A DNA stretch of 64,000 nt from Mycolicibacterium phlei (lineage in GTDB: Bacteria; Actinomycetota; Actinomycetes; Mycobacteriales; Mycobacteriaceae), in the NCBI RefSeq assembly GCF_001583415.1, contig NZ_CP014475.1, positions 2,790,001-2,854,000 of the forward strand. Reading direction: 5' to 3'. A program made the translations under genes and the position numbers. Below are positions 30,031-37,711 of the stretch, piece after piece; the first letter of the stretch is position 1; every line of letters begins with the position of its first letter. Under the pieces are notes generated by a model, which saw only the letters and a list, made by a program, of their open reading frames with translations, was not told the DNA's origin and did no database searches.

Positions 30031-31229
30031 GCGCACCGGAACCGGTCTACATCCTGGGTGCGGGCATGCACCCGTGGGGCAAGTGGGGACGCGACTTCAC
30101 CGAGTACGGCGTCGTCGCCGCCCGCGCCGCGCTGGCCGACGCCGGCCTGGACTGGCGCCAGATCCAGCTCGTCGCCGGCGCGGACACCATCCGCAACGGC
30201 TACCCGGGCTTCGTCGCCGGCTCGACGTTCGCGCAGAAGCTGGGCTGGAACGGAGTGCCCGTCACCTCCAGCTACGCCGCGTGCGCCAGCGGCTCGCAGG
30301 CACTGCAGAGCGCCCGCGCCCACATCCTGGCCGGCCTGTGCGACGTCGCGCTGGTGATCGGCGCCGACACCACCCCGAAGGGCTTCTTCGCCCCGGTCGG
30401 CGGCGAACGCAAGAACGACCCGGACTGGCAGCGGTTCCACCTGATCGGCGCCACCAACACCGTGTACTTCGCGCTGCTGGCGCGCCGCCGCATGGACCTC
30501 TACGGGGCCACGGTGGAGGACTTCGCCGCGGTCAAGGTCAAGAACGCCAAGCACGGGCTGGCGAACCCGAACGCGCGCTACCGCAAGGAAGCCACCATCG
30601 AGGACGTGCTGGCCAGCCCGGTGGTCTCCGATCCCCTTCGGCTGCTGGACATCTGCGCGACGTCGGACGGTGCGGCCGCGCTGATCGTGGCGAGCAAGTC
30701 GTTCGCCGAGAAGCATCTCGGCTCGGTCGAGGGTGTGCCGTCGGTGCGGGCCGTCAGCCTGCAGACCCCGGTCTACCCGCAGCACCTGCCCGAACTGCCG
30801 GACATCGCAACGGATTCCACCGCGGTGGCGCCCGCTCCGGAGCGGGTGTTCAAGGACCAGATCCTCGACGCCGCCTACGCCGAGGCCGGCATTGGGCCCG
30901 AGGATCTGTCGCTGGCCGAGGTCTATGACCTGTCCACCGCGCTGGAGTTGGACTGGTACGAGCACCTCGGGTTGTGCGAGAAGGGTGAGGCCGAACAACT
31001 GCTGCGCAGCGGCGCCACCACCATCGGCGGCCGCATCCCGGTCAACCCGTCCGGCGGCCTGGCGTGCTTCGGCGAAGCCATTCCGGCCCAGGCGATCGCG
31101 CAGGTCTGCGAGCTCACCTGGCAGCTGCGCGGGCAGGCCACCGGCCGACAGGTGGAGAACGCCAAGGTCGGCATCACCGCCAACCAGGGCCTGTTCGGCC
31201 ACGGTTCCTCGGTGATCGTCGCCCGCTAG
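30027..31229 (+). CDS. Thiolase-like lipid-transfer/acyl-CoA thiolase protein (Rv1627c-like)
   Basis: This SCP-x/thiolase-superfamily protein has 400 residues. The nucleophile Cys lies in S-Y-A-A-C-A-S-G-S-Q-A. The second half has N-P-S-G-G-L-A-C-F-G-E and ends G-L-F-G-H-G-S-S-V-I-V. It lacks the classical C-x-G C-terminal motif of biosynthetic thiolases, as do other lipid-transfer-type members. With the DUF35 partner it probably cleaves or condenses acyl-CoA intermediates in lipid catabolism. GTG overlaps the upstream stop by four bases. Confidence 0.88.
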   Translation: MSAPEPVYILGAGMHPWGKWGRDFTEYGVVAARAALADAGLDWRQIQLVAGADTIRNGYPGFVAGSTFAQKLGWNGVPVTSSYAACASGSQALQSARAHILAGLCDVALVIGADTTPKGFFAPVGGERKNDPDWQRFHLIGATNTVYFALLARRRMDLYGATVEDFAAVKVKNAKHGLANPNARYRKEATIEDVLASPVVSDPLRLLDICATSDGAAALIVASKSFAEKHLGSVEGVPSVRAVSLQTPVYPQHLPELPDIATDSTAVAPAPERVFKDQILDAAYAEAGIGPEDLSLAEVYDLSTALELDWYEHLGLCEKGEAEQLLRSGATTIGGRIPVNPSGGLACFGEAIPAQAIAQVCELTWQLRGQATGRQVENAKVGITANQGLFGHGSSVIVAR

Positions 31230-31235
31230 GGGCCG

Positions 31236-31460
31236 ATGATCGTCGGGGTCCGGGTCAAACCCGGCAGCCGCAAAGGCCCCCTGGTCGAGGTCGGTGACGA
31301 CGGCGACCTGACCGTGTACGTGCGTGAGCGGCCCGTCGAGGGCAAGGCCAACGACGCTGTGATCAAGCTGCTGGCCAAGCATTTCGGCGTGCCGCCCAGC
31401 CATGTCGAACTGGTCGGCGGCTCGACCTCGCGGATCAAGCGGTTCCAAATCGGAGACTAG
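31236..31460 (+). CDS. DUF167 / UPF0235 family protein
   Basis: This small cytoplasmic protein of 74 residues belongs to the YggU/DUF167 fold: V-R-V-K-P-G-S near the start, V-E-G-K-A-N-D-A-V-I-K-L-L-A in the middle, and G-S-T-S-R-I-K at the end. These are the conserved positions of the family. The biochemical role is unknown. It begins six bases after the thiolase stop and is probably on the same transcript. It is convergent with livF, nine bases away. Confidence 0.85.
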   Translation: MIVGVRVKPGSRKGPLVEVGDDGDLTVYVRERPVEGKANDAVIKLLAKHFGVPPSHVELVGGSTSRIKRFQIGD

Positions 31461-31469
31461 GCCCCTGTC

Positions 31470-32225
31470 TCAGGCGACGCCGAGGTAGGCGGCGCGGATG
31501 CTGTCGTCGGCCAGCAGTTGTCGCGCGTCGCCGGTACGGGTGACCTCGCCGGTCTCCAGGATGTAGGCGCGGTCCGAGCGGCTCAGCGCCTGCTGCGCGT
31601 TCTGCTCGACGAGCAGCACCGTGGTGCCCTGGGCGTTGATGTCGGCGATGATCCCGAAGATCTGCGAGATGACCATGGGCGCCAATCCCATTGAGGGTTC
31701 GTCGAGCAGCAGCACCCGCGGGCGGGCCATCAGCGCGCGGCCGATCGCCAGCATCTGCTGTTCGCCGCCGGACAGCGTGCCGCCCTCCTGGTTGCGCCGC
31801 TCCGCCAGCCTGGGGAACGTCTCCAGCACCCAGTCCAGCCGTTCCTTGTGTTCCCGGCGCGACGCGAATTTCCGTCCGTAACAACCCATTTCGAGGTTCT
31901 CGAGCACGGTCATGCCCGGGAAGATGCCGCGGCCCTCGGGTGCCTGGACCAGCCCCTGGGTCACCCGCTGATGCGCCTTGACCTTGCCGATGTCGCGGCC
32001 CTCAAACCAGATCGAACCGGAGGTCAACGGCAGCAGGCCGGAGATCGCCCGCATCGTGGTGGTCTTGCCCGCCCCGTTGGAGCCCAGCAGTGTGACCAGC
32101 TCGCCCTCGTGGACGGTCAGCGAGATGCCGTGCAGCGCACGGATTCTGCCGTACTGCACGACCACGTCGCGCAGCTCGAGGATGACCGGGCGGTCGGTCT
32201 TGGTGTTGTCACCGGACTTCGTCAT
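31470..32225 (-). CDS. livF: Branched-chain amino-acid ABC transporter ATPase LivF
   Basis: LivF (251 residues) powers import with LivG. Walker A G-S-N-G-A-G-K-T-T, signature L-S-G-G-E-Q-Q-M-L-A and Walker B V-L-L-L-D-E-P-S-M-G are intact. It is the last gene of the livK-H-M-G-F operon. The ATG at 32225 lies inside the livG 3' end (17-base overlap) and has GGGAG upstream. An in-frame start 14 codons further up is less likely. Confidence 0.93.
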   Translation of the reverse strand: MTKSGDNTKTDRPVILELRDVVVQYGRIRALHGISLTVHEGELVTLLGSNGAGKTTTMRAISGLLPLTSGSIWFEGRDIGKVKAHQRVTQGLVQAPEGRGIFPGMTVLENLEMGCYGRKFASRREHKERLDWVLETFPRLAERRNQEGGTLSGGEQQMLAIGRALMARPRVLLLDEPSMGLAPMVISQIFGIIADINAQGTTVLLVEQNAQQALSRSDRAYILETGEVTRTGDARQLLADDSIRAAYLGVA

Positions 32226-33036
32226 CAGGAACTCCCAGGTAGGCGGCGATGACCTTGGGATCCTCACGGATCTCGGCGGGCCGACCGTCGGCGATCTTAC
32301 GGCCGAACTCCAGCACCACGATCCGGTCGGTCACCCCCATCACCAGGCGCATGTCGTGTTCGATCAGCAGCACCGTGTAGCCGTCGTCGCGGATCTTGCG
32401 GATCAGGTCGATCAGCGCGGCCTTCTCCGCCGGGTTGAACCCCGCGGCCGGCTCGTCGAGGCACAGCAGCTTGGGTTCGGTGGCCAGGGCCCGGGCGATC
32501 TCGAGCCGACGCTGGTCACCGTAGGACAGGTTCTTGGCCTTCTCCTCGCCGCGGTGCGCGATCCCGACGAAATGCAATAGCGCAGCGGCGCGTTCGACGG
32601 CGGACTTCTCCTCGCGGCGATGCCGCGGGCTGCGCACCAGGGCGCCCGGTACCGAGGTGAAGTGGCGGGCGTCGGTGGCCACCATGACGTTCTCCAGCGC
32701 GGTCATCTCGCCCCACAGCCGGATGTTCTGGAAGGTGCGGGCGATCCCGCGGCGGGTGATCTCGTGGCGTTTGATCTTTCCCAGCGGTGCGCCGTCGAAG
32801 ATCACCGTGCCTGACGTCGGGCGGTACACACCGGTGATCGCGTTGAAGCAGGTGGTCTTGCCCGCGCCGTTCGGCCCGATCATGCCGAGAATCTCACCGC
32901 GCCGGATGTCGAACGTCACCGAGTCCAGCGCGGTGAGACCGCCGAACTTCATCGTGAGATCCTTTGTCTGCAACAGGATCTCGCCTTCGGCGGCGTGGAT
33001 GTCGCGGTGGACGCCGGCCAGTTCCTCGATACTCAT
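32209..33036 (-). CDS. livG: Branched-chain amino-acid ABC transporter ATPase LivG
   Basis: LivG (275 residues) has Walker A G-P-N-G-A-G-K-T-T, signature L-S-Y-G-D-Q-R-R-L-E and Walker B L-L-C-L-D-E-P-A-A-G, with the short C-terminal extension typical of LivG. Its ATG is part of an ATGA that ends the fourth of four 26-bp repeats, so its translation may depend on ribosomes passing through the upstream minicistrons. A GAGGAG ribosome site lies four bases before the ATG. Confidence 0.94.
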   Translation of the reverse strand: MSIEELAGVHRDIHAAEGEILLQTKDLTMKFGGLTALDSVTFDIRRGEILGMIGPNGAGKTTCFNAITGVYRPTSGTVIFDGAPLGKIKRHEITRRGIARTFQNIRLWGEMTALENVMVATDARHFTSVPGALVRSPRHRREEKSAVERAAALLHFVGIAHRGEEKAKNLSYGDQRRLEIARALATEPKLLCLDEPAAGFNPAEKAALIDLIRKIRDDGYTVLLIEHDMRLVMGVTDRIVVLEFGRKIADGRPAEIREDPKVIAAYLGVPDDEVR

Positions 33037-33138
33037 CTCGCTCCTCGCGTGCGCGGCGTCATCTCGCTCCTCGCGTGCGCGGTGTCATTTCGCTCCTCGC
33101 GTGCGCGGTGTCATCTCGCTCCTCGCGTGCGCGGTGTC
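33035..33138 (-). repeat. Four tandem 26-bp units encoding chained ATGA minicistrons
   Basis: The four units (33035-33060, 33061-33086, 33087-33112 and 33113-33138) differ at only a few positions. Read on the minus strand, each unit holds GAGGAG, a short spacer and ATGA. The livM stop TGA overlaps the first ATG. Each ATG then opens a 9-codon frame (M-T-P-R-T-R-G-A-R, or final K in one unit) ending at the TGA that overlaps the next ATG. The last TGA overlaps the livG start. The unit length of 26 keeps this register exactly. It is reminiscent of mycobacterial MIRU elements, which also carry overlapping ATGA ends, but these units are much shorter. Confidence 0.93.
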
Positions 33139-34309
33139 ATTTCGCGGCCTCCTCCACTGTCTTCTCCGGACTGCGGAGCAACTCGCGCGCGTACTTGCCG
33201 TACGTCAGCAGCTTCTGCCGGACCGGGAACAGGCCCTGCGGGCGGAAGATCATCAGCGCGACCAGCGCGATCCCGAAGAACAGGTACTTCAGGTCACCCA
33301 TGTTGATGCCGAGGAACTCCACCCCGAGCAGTCGGTTGGGCAGGTACACGATCACGAACGCGCCGACCACCACGCCGAGCTTGTTGCCCTGTCCGCCGAG
33401 CACCACCGCGCACAGGAACAGCATCGAGTTGATGATGTTGAACGTCGGCGGTGCGACGAACTGCACCTGTCCGGCGTAGAGCGCACCGGAGAGCCCGCCG
33501 ATCGCGGCACCGATGGTGAACGCCCACAACTTGAACTTGAAGGTGTTGACGCCCATCACCTCGGCGGCGTCCTCGTCCTCGCGGATCGCGATCCAGGCGC
33601 GGCCCACCCGGCTGCGCTCCAGGTTGCCGACCAGCACCAGGATCCCCACGATCAGCACCAGACCCAGCCAGAACCACCAGGTTCCGTAGTTGGCCAATCC
33701 CGCCGAGTTACCGCTGGAGAACACGCCGTCGGGCAGGTTCTCGGTCTGCCCGAAGCGGGGATACTCCACCTCGTTGAGCCCGCGGGGGCCGTTGGTGACG
33801 TCGGCGAGGTTGTCGGCCATCAGCCGGATGATCTCGCCGAATCCCAGTGTGACGATGGCGAGATAGTCACCGCGCAGCCGCAGCGTGGGCGTGCCGAGGA
33901 TGAGACCGCTCAGCGCGGTGATCGCCATCGCCAGCGGCACACAGGCCAGCCACGCCCAGTCCTCGCTGAACCAGCCGTCTGGGCCCGTCTTGTTCCACGG
34001 ACTGCTCGGGCTGGTCAGCAGCGCGACGGTGTAGGCACCGACGGCGTAGAAGCCGACATAGCCGAGGTCCAGCAGTCCGGCCTGGCCCACCACGACGTTG
34101 AGACCGATCGCGATGATCGCGACCATCGCGAACTGCGCCATGGTGCCGCCGAAGCTGATGTTCGGGGTGTTGACGAACGGCGGCGGGAACAGCGGCAGCA
34201 GGGCGAACAGACCGAACGCCAGCAGCCCGAAGCCCCACTTCTCGACCCGGGACCGCTCATCCCACCAGGACCGCAGCGCGTCACCGGGCGCCAGCAGCTT
34301 GCGGGTCAT
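33137..34309 (-). CDS. livM: Branched-chain amino-acid ABC transporter permease LivM
   Basis: This inner-membrane permease (390 residues) has about ten hydrophobic segments. The conserved cytoplasmic coupling loop is present (R-V-G-R-A-W-I-A-I-R-E-D-E-D-A-A-E-V-M-G), as are the R-L-R-G-D-Y-L-A-I-V-T-L-G-F-G-E element and a charged C-terminus. ATG overlaps the livH stop (ATGA). The C-terminus E-E-A-A-K runs into the 26-bp repeat block and its stop forms the first ATGA. Confidence 0.93.
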   Translation of the reverse strand: MTRKLLAPGDALRSWWDERSRVEKWGFGLLAFGLFALLPLFPPPFVNTPNISFGGTMAQFAMVAIIAIGLNVVVGQAGLLDLGYVGFYAVGAYTVALLTSPSSPWNKTGPDGWFSEDWAWLACVPLAMAITALSGLILGTPTLRLRGDYLAIVTLGFGEIIRLMADNLADVTNGPRGLNEVEYPRFGQTENLPDGVFSSGNSAGLANYGTWWFWLGLVLIVGILVLVGNLERSRVGRAWIAIREDEDAAEVMGVNTFKFKLWAFTIGAAIGGLSGALYAGQVQFVAPPTFNIINSMLFLCAVVLGGQGNKLGVVVGAFVIVYLPNRLLGVEFLGINMGDLKYLFFGIALVALMIFRPQGLFPVRQKLLTYGKYARELLRSPEKTVEEAAK

Positions 34310-35343
34310 ACTCGTGCCTTTCCGAGGCTCTCGCCGAGGATGCCGGTCGGGCGCAGGAACAGCACCAGCACCAGCAGCACGAACGCCACGACGTCACGCC
34401 ACTGGGTGCCGAAGACCGCCTGACCGTAGTTCTCCATGATGCCCAGCAGCAGCCCGCCGAGCAGCGCGCCGCGCAGGTTGCCGATGCCACCGAGCACGGC
34501 GGCGGAGAACGCCTTGATACCCAACAGGAAACCGCCGGAGTAGATGATGCCCTGCGGCACCTTGAGCGTGTACAGCAGCGCCGCCGCACCGGCCAGCAGA
34601 CCGCCGATCAGAAACGTCGTCATGATGATGCGTTCCCGGGACACACCCATCAGGGTCGCGGTGTCGGGGTCCTGTGCGACGGCGCGGATACCACGCCCGA
34701 ACTTCGTCCGGTTGATCGCCATGTCGGTCAGCAACGCCAGGATCAGCGCCGCCACCACGATGATCAGCGTGATGTTGGAGACCGCGGCGCCGAAGACGGT
34801 GAACTGGGTCTCCGGCGCGACGAGCCGGATCGGCTGCTGGGCGTTGGAGCCGCCGTAGCCGGGAATGATCTTCGGCAGGATGAAGTGCACGAACTCCTGC
34901 AGCACGAACGACATGCCGATCGCGGTGATCAGGAACGACAGGCGTTCGGCGTTGCGCCGGCGCAGCGGCCGGTACGCGACGGCCTCCAACCCGACCGCGG
35001 TGGCACCCGAGACCGCCATCGCGAACAGCATCGCGATGCCGAGGTAGAGCACCGTCAGCGCGATGCCCTTGTTGTAGGTGTTCCCGCTGGGGGTGAAGCC
35101 CAGGATGAAGTCGAGGCAGAAGTACGCGCCGAACATGCCGAACATGAACACTTCGGAGTGGGCGAAGTTGATCAGCTTGAGCACGCCGTAGACCAGCGTG
35201 TAGCCGACCGCGACCAACGCGTAGATCGCGCCCCAGGACAGGCCGTCGATCGTCAGCTGCCAGAACCCGTCGAACAGTCCTGACACGTTGAAGTTGATGT
35301 TGGCGGCCAGGCAGGCGGCCTGCTCGACGCACTGGGATGTCAT
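34306..35343 (-). CDS. livH: Branched-chain amino-acid ABC transporter permease LivH
   Basis: This permease (345 residues) has about eight to nine hydrophobic segments. It contains G-L-S-W-G-A-I-Y-A-L-V-A-V-G-Y-T and the coupling-loop region G-R-G-I-R-A-V-A-Q-D-P-D-T-A-T-L-M-G, which docks on the ATPases. It follows the binding-protein gene after an 84-base gap containing a hairpin. A GAGGAG lies upstream of the ATG in a context that partly resembles the 26-bp repeat found before livG. Confidence 0.93.
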   Translation of the reverse strand: MTSQCVEQAACLAANINFNVSGLFDGFWQLTIDGLSWGAIYALVAVGYTLVYGVLKLINFAHSEVFMFGMFGAYFCLDFILGFTPSGNTYNKGIALTVLYLGIAMLFAMAVSGATAVGLEAVAYRPLRRRNAERLSFLITAIGMSFVLQEFVHFILPKIIPGYGGSNAQQPIRLVAPETQFTVFGAAVSNITLIIVVAALILALLTDMAINRTKFGRGIRAVAQDPDTATLMGVSRERIIMTTFLIGGLLAGAAALLYTLKVPQGIIYSGGFLLGIKAFSAAVLGGIGNLRGALLGGLLLGIMENYGQAVFGTQWRDVVAFVLLVLVLFLRPTGILGESLGKARV

Positions 35344-35378
35344 CCGGCGGCGGCTCCTCGCGACGAAGGTGTCAGGAC

Positions 35379-35417
35379 GAGAACGCGTCCGAGCCGGATG
35401 GCATCGGACGCGTCCTC
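35379..35417 (-). other. Hairpin between the binding-protein gene and livH
   Basis: Arms 35379-35392 and 35404-35417 (14 nt, one non-Watson-Crick position, core ACGCGTCCGA) enclose an 11-nt loop, starting 11 bases after the binding-protein stop. No T-run follows. It is better read as an mRNA-stabilising or attenuating hairpin that lets the binding protein be made in excess over the permeases. Confidence 0.6.
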
Positions 35418-35427
35418 GCTGATGTTC

Positions 35428-36648
35428 CTACTGAACCTTGTAGATCCAGATCAGGCTGCTGGTGAGCTCGCCCTCCGGGGTCCACTGGTACTGCCGGGCG
35501 ACGCCGCGGCCGTCGTAGTTGCGGACGAAGTCGAGCAGCGCCGGCCGGGTGATGGCACCCGAGTCGATGCCCTTCAGCAGGATGGTGCCCAGGTCGTAGC
35601 CCTCAGAGCTGTAGGTACCCGGCTCCTGGCCGAACTTCTCGGTGTACTCCTCGGCGAACTCACCGGTCGCCGGGCCGCACGGGCAGGACAGGATGGCGTC
35701 CTTGGCGGCGTCACCGGCCTGCTTGACGAACTCCGGGTCCTTGGTGCCGTCGGCGGAGACGAAGGCGCCCTCCCAGCCGCCGTCGCGCAGCTGCTGGACG
35801 AACGGCGCCGCCTCGGCGTAGTAGCCGCTGAAGAACACCGAGTCCGGATCGGCACCCTTGATCTGGGTCACCGCGGCCGAGAAGTCCTTGTCGCCCTTCT
35901 TGACCGAGATGTTGCAGCTCGAGTCGGCGACCGAGCCGAGGGTCTCGCGGACCGTCTGGGCCAGCCCCAGGCCGTAGTCGGTGCTGTCGTCGACGACGCA
36001 CACCTTCTGGTGATTCAGCGTGTTCTTCAGGTAGTTGGCGACCGACGGGCCCTGCTGGCCGTCGTTGCCGAGGCCGCGGAAGAACGTCTTCCAGCCCTTC
36101 TGCGACAGGGTGGTGTTGGTCGCCGAGGCGGTCACGGCGACCAGGCCGGCCTGGTTGAACACGTCGCCGGTGGCGTTGGTCTCGCCGGAGAACGCCGGAC
36201 CGATCAGGCCGATCGTGTAGGGGTCGTTGATGATCTGCGGCGCGATCTGGGTCGCCTTCTGCGGGTCACCCTCGGTGTCGAACGTCTTGAGCTGCACCTG
36301 GCAGCCGGGGTTGGCCTCATTGTGCTTGTCGACGGCCAGCTGGATGCCGTTCTTGATGTTGATGCCCAGCGCGGCGTCGGGACCGTTGAGCGCACCGGCC
36401 ATCGCGATCGAGACCGGCGGGCACTGGGCGTTTCCGTCGCCCGCCGGGTCGGCCGGCGTGGCGCCCTCTTCGGTCTTGACCTCGGCACCGTTCTCGTCGA
36501 TCTGGACCTGCTCGACGATCTTGAGTTCGGTCTGCGCCTCGCCGCCCCCCTCACTCGGTTCGGATTGTTGTTGGCAGGCGGCTATACCGAGCACAACCAA
36601 ACCGGCACTGCTGATGGCAAATGCTTTCCGTGCCACGCGAGAGCGCAC
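35428..36648 (-). CDS. Branched-chain amino-acid ABC substrate-binding lipoprotein
   Basis: This periplasmic-binding-fold protein (406 residues) has a lipoprotein signal peptide (M-R-S-R-V-A-R-K-A-F, lipobox L-G-I-A-A-C at about residue 25). An acidic linker precedes the type I fold: V-S-I-A-M-A-G-A-L-N-G-P-D-A near the start and G-Y-D-L-G-T-I-L-L-K-G near the end. It is the first gene of the liv operon and delivers leucine-type amino acids or other small ligands. The GTG start has a strong GGAGG six bases upstream. The 203-base gap to pdtaR should carry the operon promoter. Confidence 0.92.
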   Translation of the reverse strand: MRSRVARKAFAISSAGLVVLGIAACQQQSEPSEGGGEAQTELKIVEQVQIDENGAEVKTEEGATPADPAGDGNAQCPPVSIAMAGALNGPDAALGINIKNGIQLAVDKHNEANPGCQVQLKTFDTEGDPQKATQIAPQIINDPYTIGLIGPAFSGETNATGDVFNQAGLVAVTASATNTTLSQKGWKTFFRGLGNDGQQGPSVANYLKNTLNHQKVCVVDDSTDYGLGLAQTVRETLGSVADSSCNISVKKGDKDFSAAVTQIKGADPDSVFFSGYYAEAAPFVQQLRDGGWEGAFVSADGTKDPEFVKQAGDAAKDAILSCPCGPATGEFAEEYTEKFGQEPGTYSSEGYDLGTILLKGIDSGAITRPALLDFVRNYDGRGVARQYQWTPEGELTSSLIWIYKVQ

Positions 36649-36805
36649 GCTTCACCTCCGGGTCAATGAACTTGTCGGCGCCGCCACCTCCGCCCGGGTG
36701 AGCAGGGGCTGCGACGCTTCGCCGAGAACCTTAACCAACGTGCGGCGTCAGTGCGTGGTGTTGACCGACGCCGCGTGGGCATTGCGGTGTTGGTCACGGC
36801 AGAAT

Positions 36806-36841
36806 GCCGCCTCCGGAAACGCAGTTTTTACCCGGGGCGGC
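36806..36841 (-). terminator. Possible terminator hairpin after pdtaR
   Basis: GCCGCC (36806-36811) and GGCGGC (36836-36841) can pair, with an inner CCGG/CCGG helix, 11 bases beyond the pdtaR stop. There is no good T-run, so it is only a weak candidate. The rest of the 36649-36851 gap shows no gene. Confidence 0.3.
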
Positions 36842-36851
36842 GGCTGCGGGG

Positions 36852-37484
36852 TCAGCTGGAGGCCGACGCCTCCCCGGGCGTGTCCAGGGTCTCCAGCACC
36901 ACCTCGGCGACGCGCTTCATCGTGGTCCGGCGGTCCATGGCGGCCCGCTGAATCCACTTGAACGCCTCCGGCTCGGTCATCCCCTGCTTGGTCTGCAGCA
37001 ACCCCTTGGCCCGTTCGACCAGCTTGCGGGTCTCCAACCGGTCCGCCAGCGTGGCGACTTCCTTCTCCAGCTCGGTGATCTCGGCGAAGCGGCTGAGCGC
37101 CACCTCGATCGCGGGGATCAGGTCGCTGATGGTGAACGGTTTGACGAGGTAGGCCATCGCCCCCGCATCGCGGGCCCGCTCGACCAGCTCGCGTTGGCTG
37201 AACGCGGTCAGGATGACGATCGGCGCGATGCGCTTGGACGCAATCTCGGACGCGGCGTCGATGCCGTCGCGGCGCGGCATCTTGACGTCCATGATCACCA
37301 GATCGGGTTTGAGGCGCTCGGCGAGGTCGACGGCCTCCTGGCCGTCACCGGCCTCGCCCACGATCTCGTAACCCTCTTCGCGCAACATCTCGGCCAAGTC
37401 CATCCGGATGAGTGCCTCATCCTCCGCGACGAGAACACGGCGCGCCTTCTGGCCTTCGGTCGGTGACCCGGTCATGACTGACAT
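36852..37484 (-). CDS. pdtaR: Response regulator with ANTAR RNA-binding domain (PdtaR)
   Basis: This is the orthologue of Rv1626 (210 residues). The receiver domain (about 15-135) has acidic pocket E21-D22, phospho-acceptor D66 in V-I-M-D-V-K-M-P and lysine in Y-L-V-K-P-F. The C-terminal ANTAR domain (about 145-200: L-V-E-R-A-K-G-L-L-Q-T-K-Q-G-M-T-E-P-E-A-F) binds paired RNA hairpins and acts as a transcription antiterminator. Its kinase PdtaS is usually encoded elsewhere and none is seen here. It is divergent from tRNA-Leu(CAA). An ATG three codons in (37475) is an alternative start. Confidence 0.95.
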   Translation of the reverse strand: MSVMTGSPTEGQKARRVLVAEDEALIRMDLAEMLREEGYEIVGEAGDGQEAVDLAERLKPDLVIMDVKMPRRDGIDAASEIASKRIAPIVILTAFSQRELVERARDAGAMAYLVKPFTISDLIPAIEVALSRFAEITELEKEVATLADRLETRKLVERAKGLLQTKQGMTEPEAFKWIQRAAMDRRTTMKRVAEVVLETLDTPGEASASS

Positions 37485-37553
37485 TGTGGCGGTAACAGCG
37501 GCGTTCAGCGACCTCGGGTCATCCTCTATGGTGGTAACCCGTACGGATCACCG

Positions 37554-37627
37554 GCCCTTGTAGCCCAATCGGCAGAGGCACACGACTCAAAATCGTGACA
37601 GTGTGGGTTCGACTCCCACCAAGGGCA
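37554..37627 (+). tRNA. tRNA-Leu (CAA) with a short variable loop
   Basis: Acceptor GCCCTTG pairs perfectly with CAAGGGC. The anticodon stem is CACGA/TCGTG with loop CTCAAAA, so the anticodon is CAA. The T-arm is GTGGG-TTCGACT-CCCAC and the discriminator is A73. The length is 74 nt. The variable loop is only ACAGT (5 nt), whereas leucine tRNAs normally have a long variable arm. CCA is not encoded. Confidence 0.9.
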
Positions 37628-37711
37628 CCCCGGCTCAAACCCCTGCTCAAGACGGCGAACGCCTCCCACCCGCGGTCCCCCGCAGGCAGGAGGCGCACGA
37701 CGCCCGCCGTC

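Noticed and set aside
33035..33138. The 26-bp tandem units as a CRISPR array
   Set aside because: The units are directly adjacent with no unique spacers, are inside an operon, and no cas genes are present.
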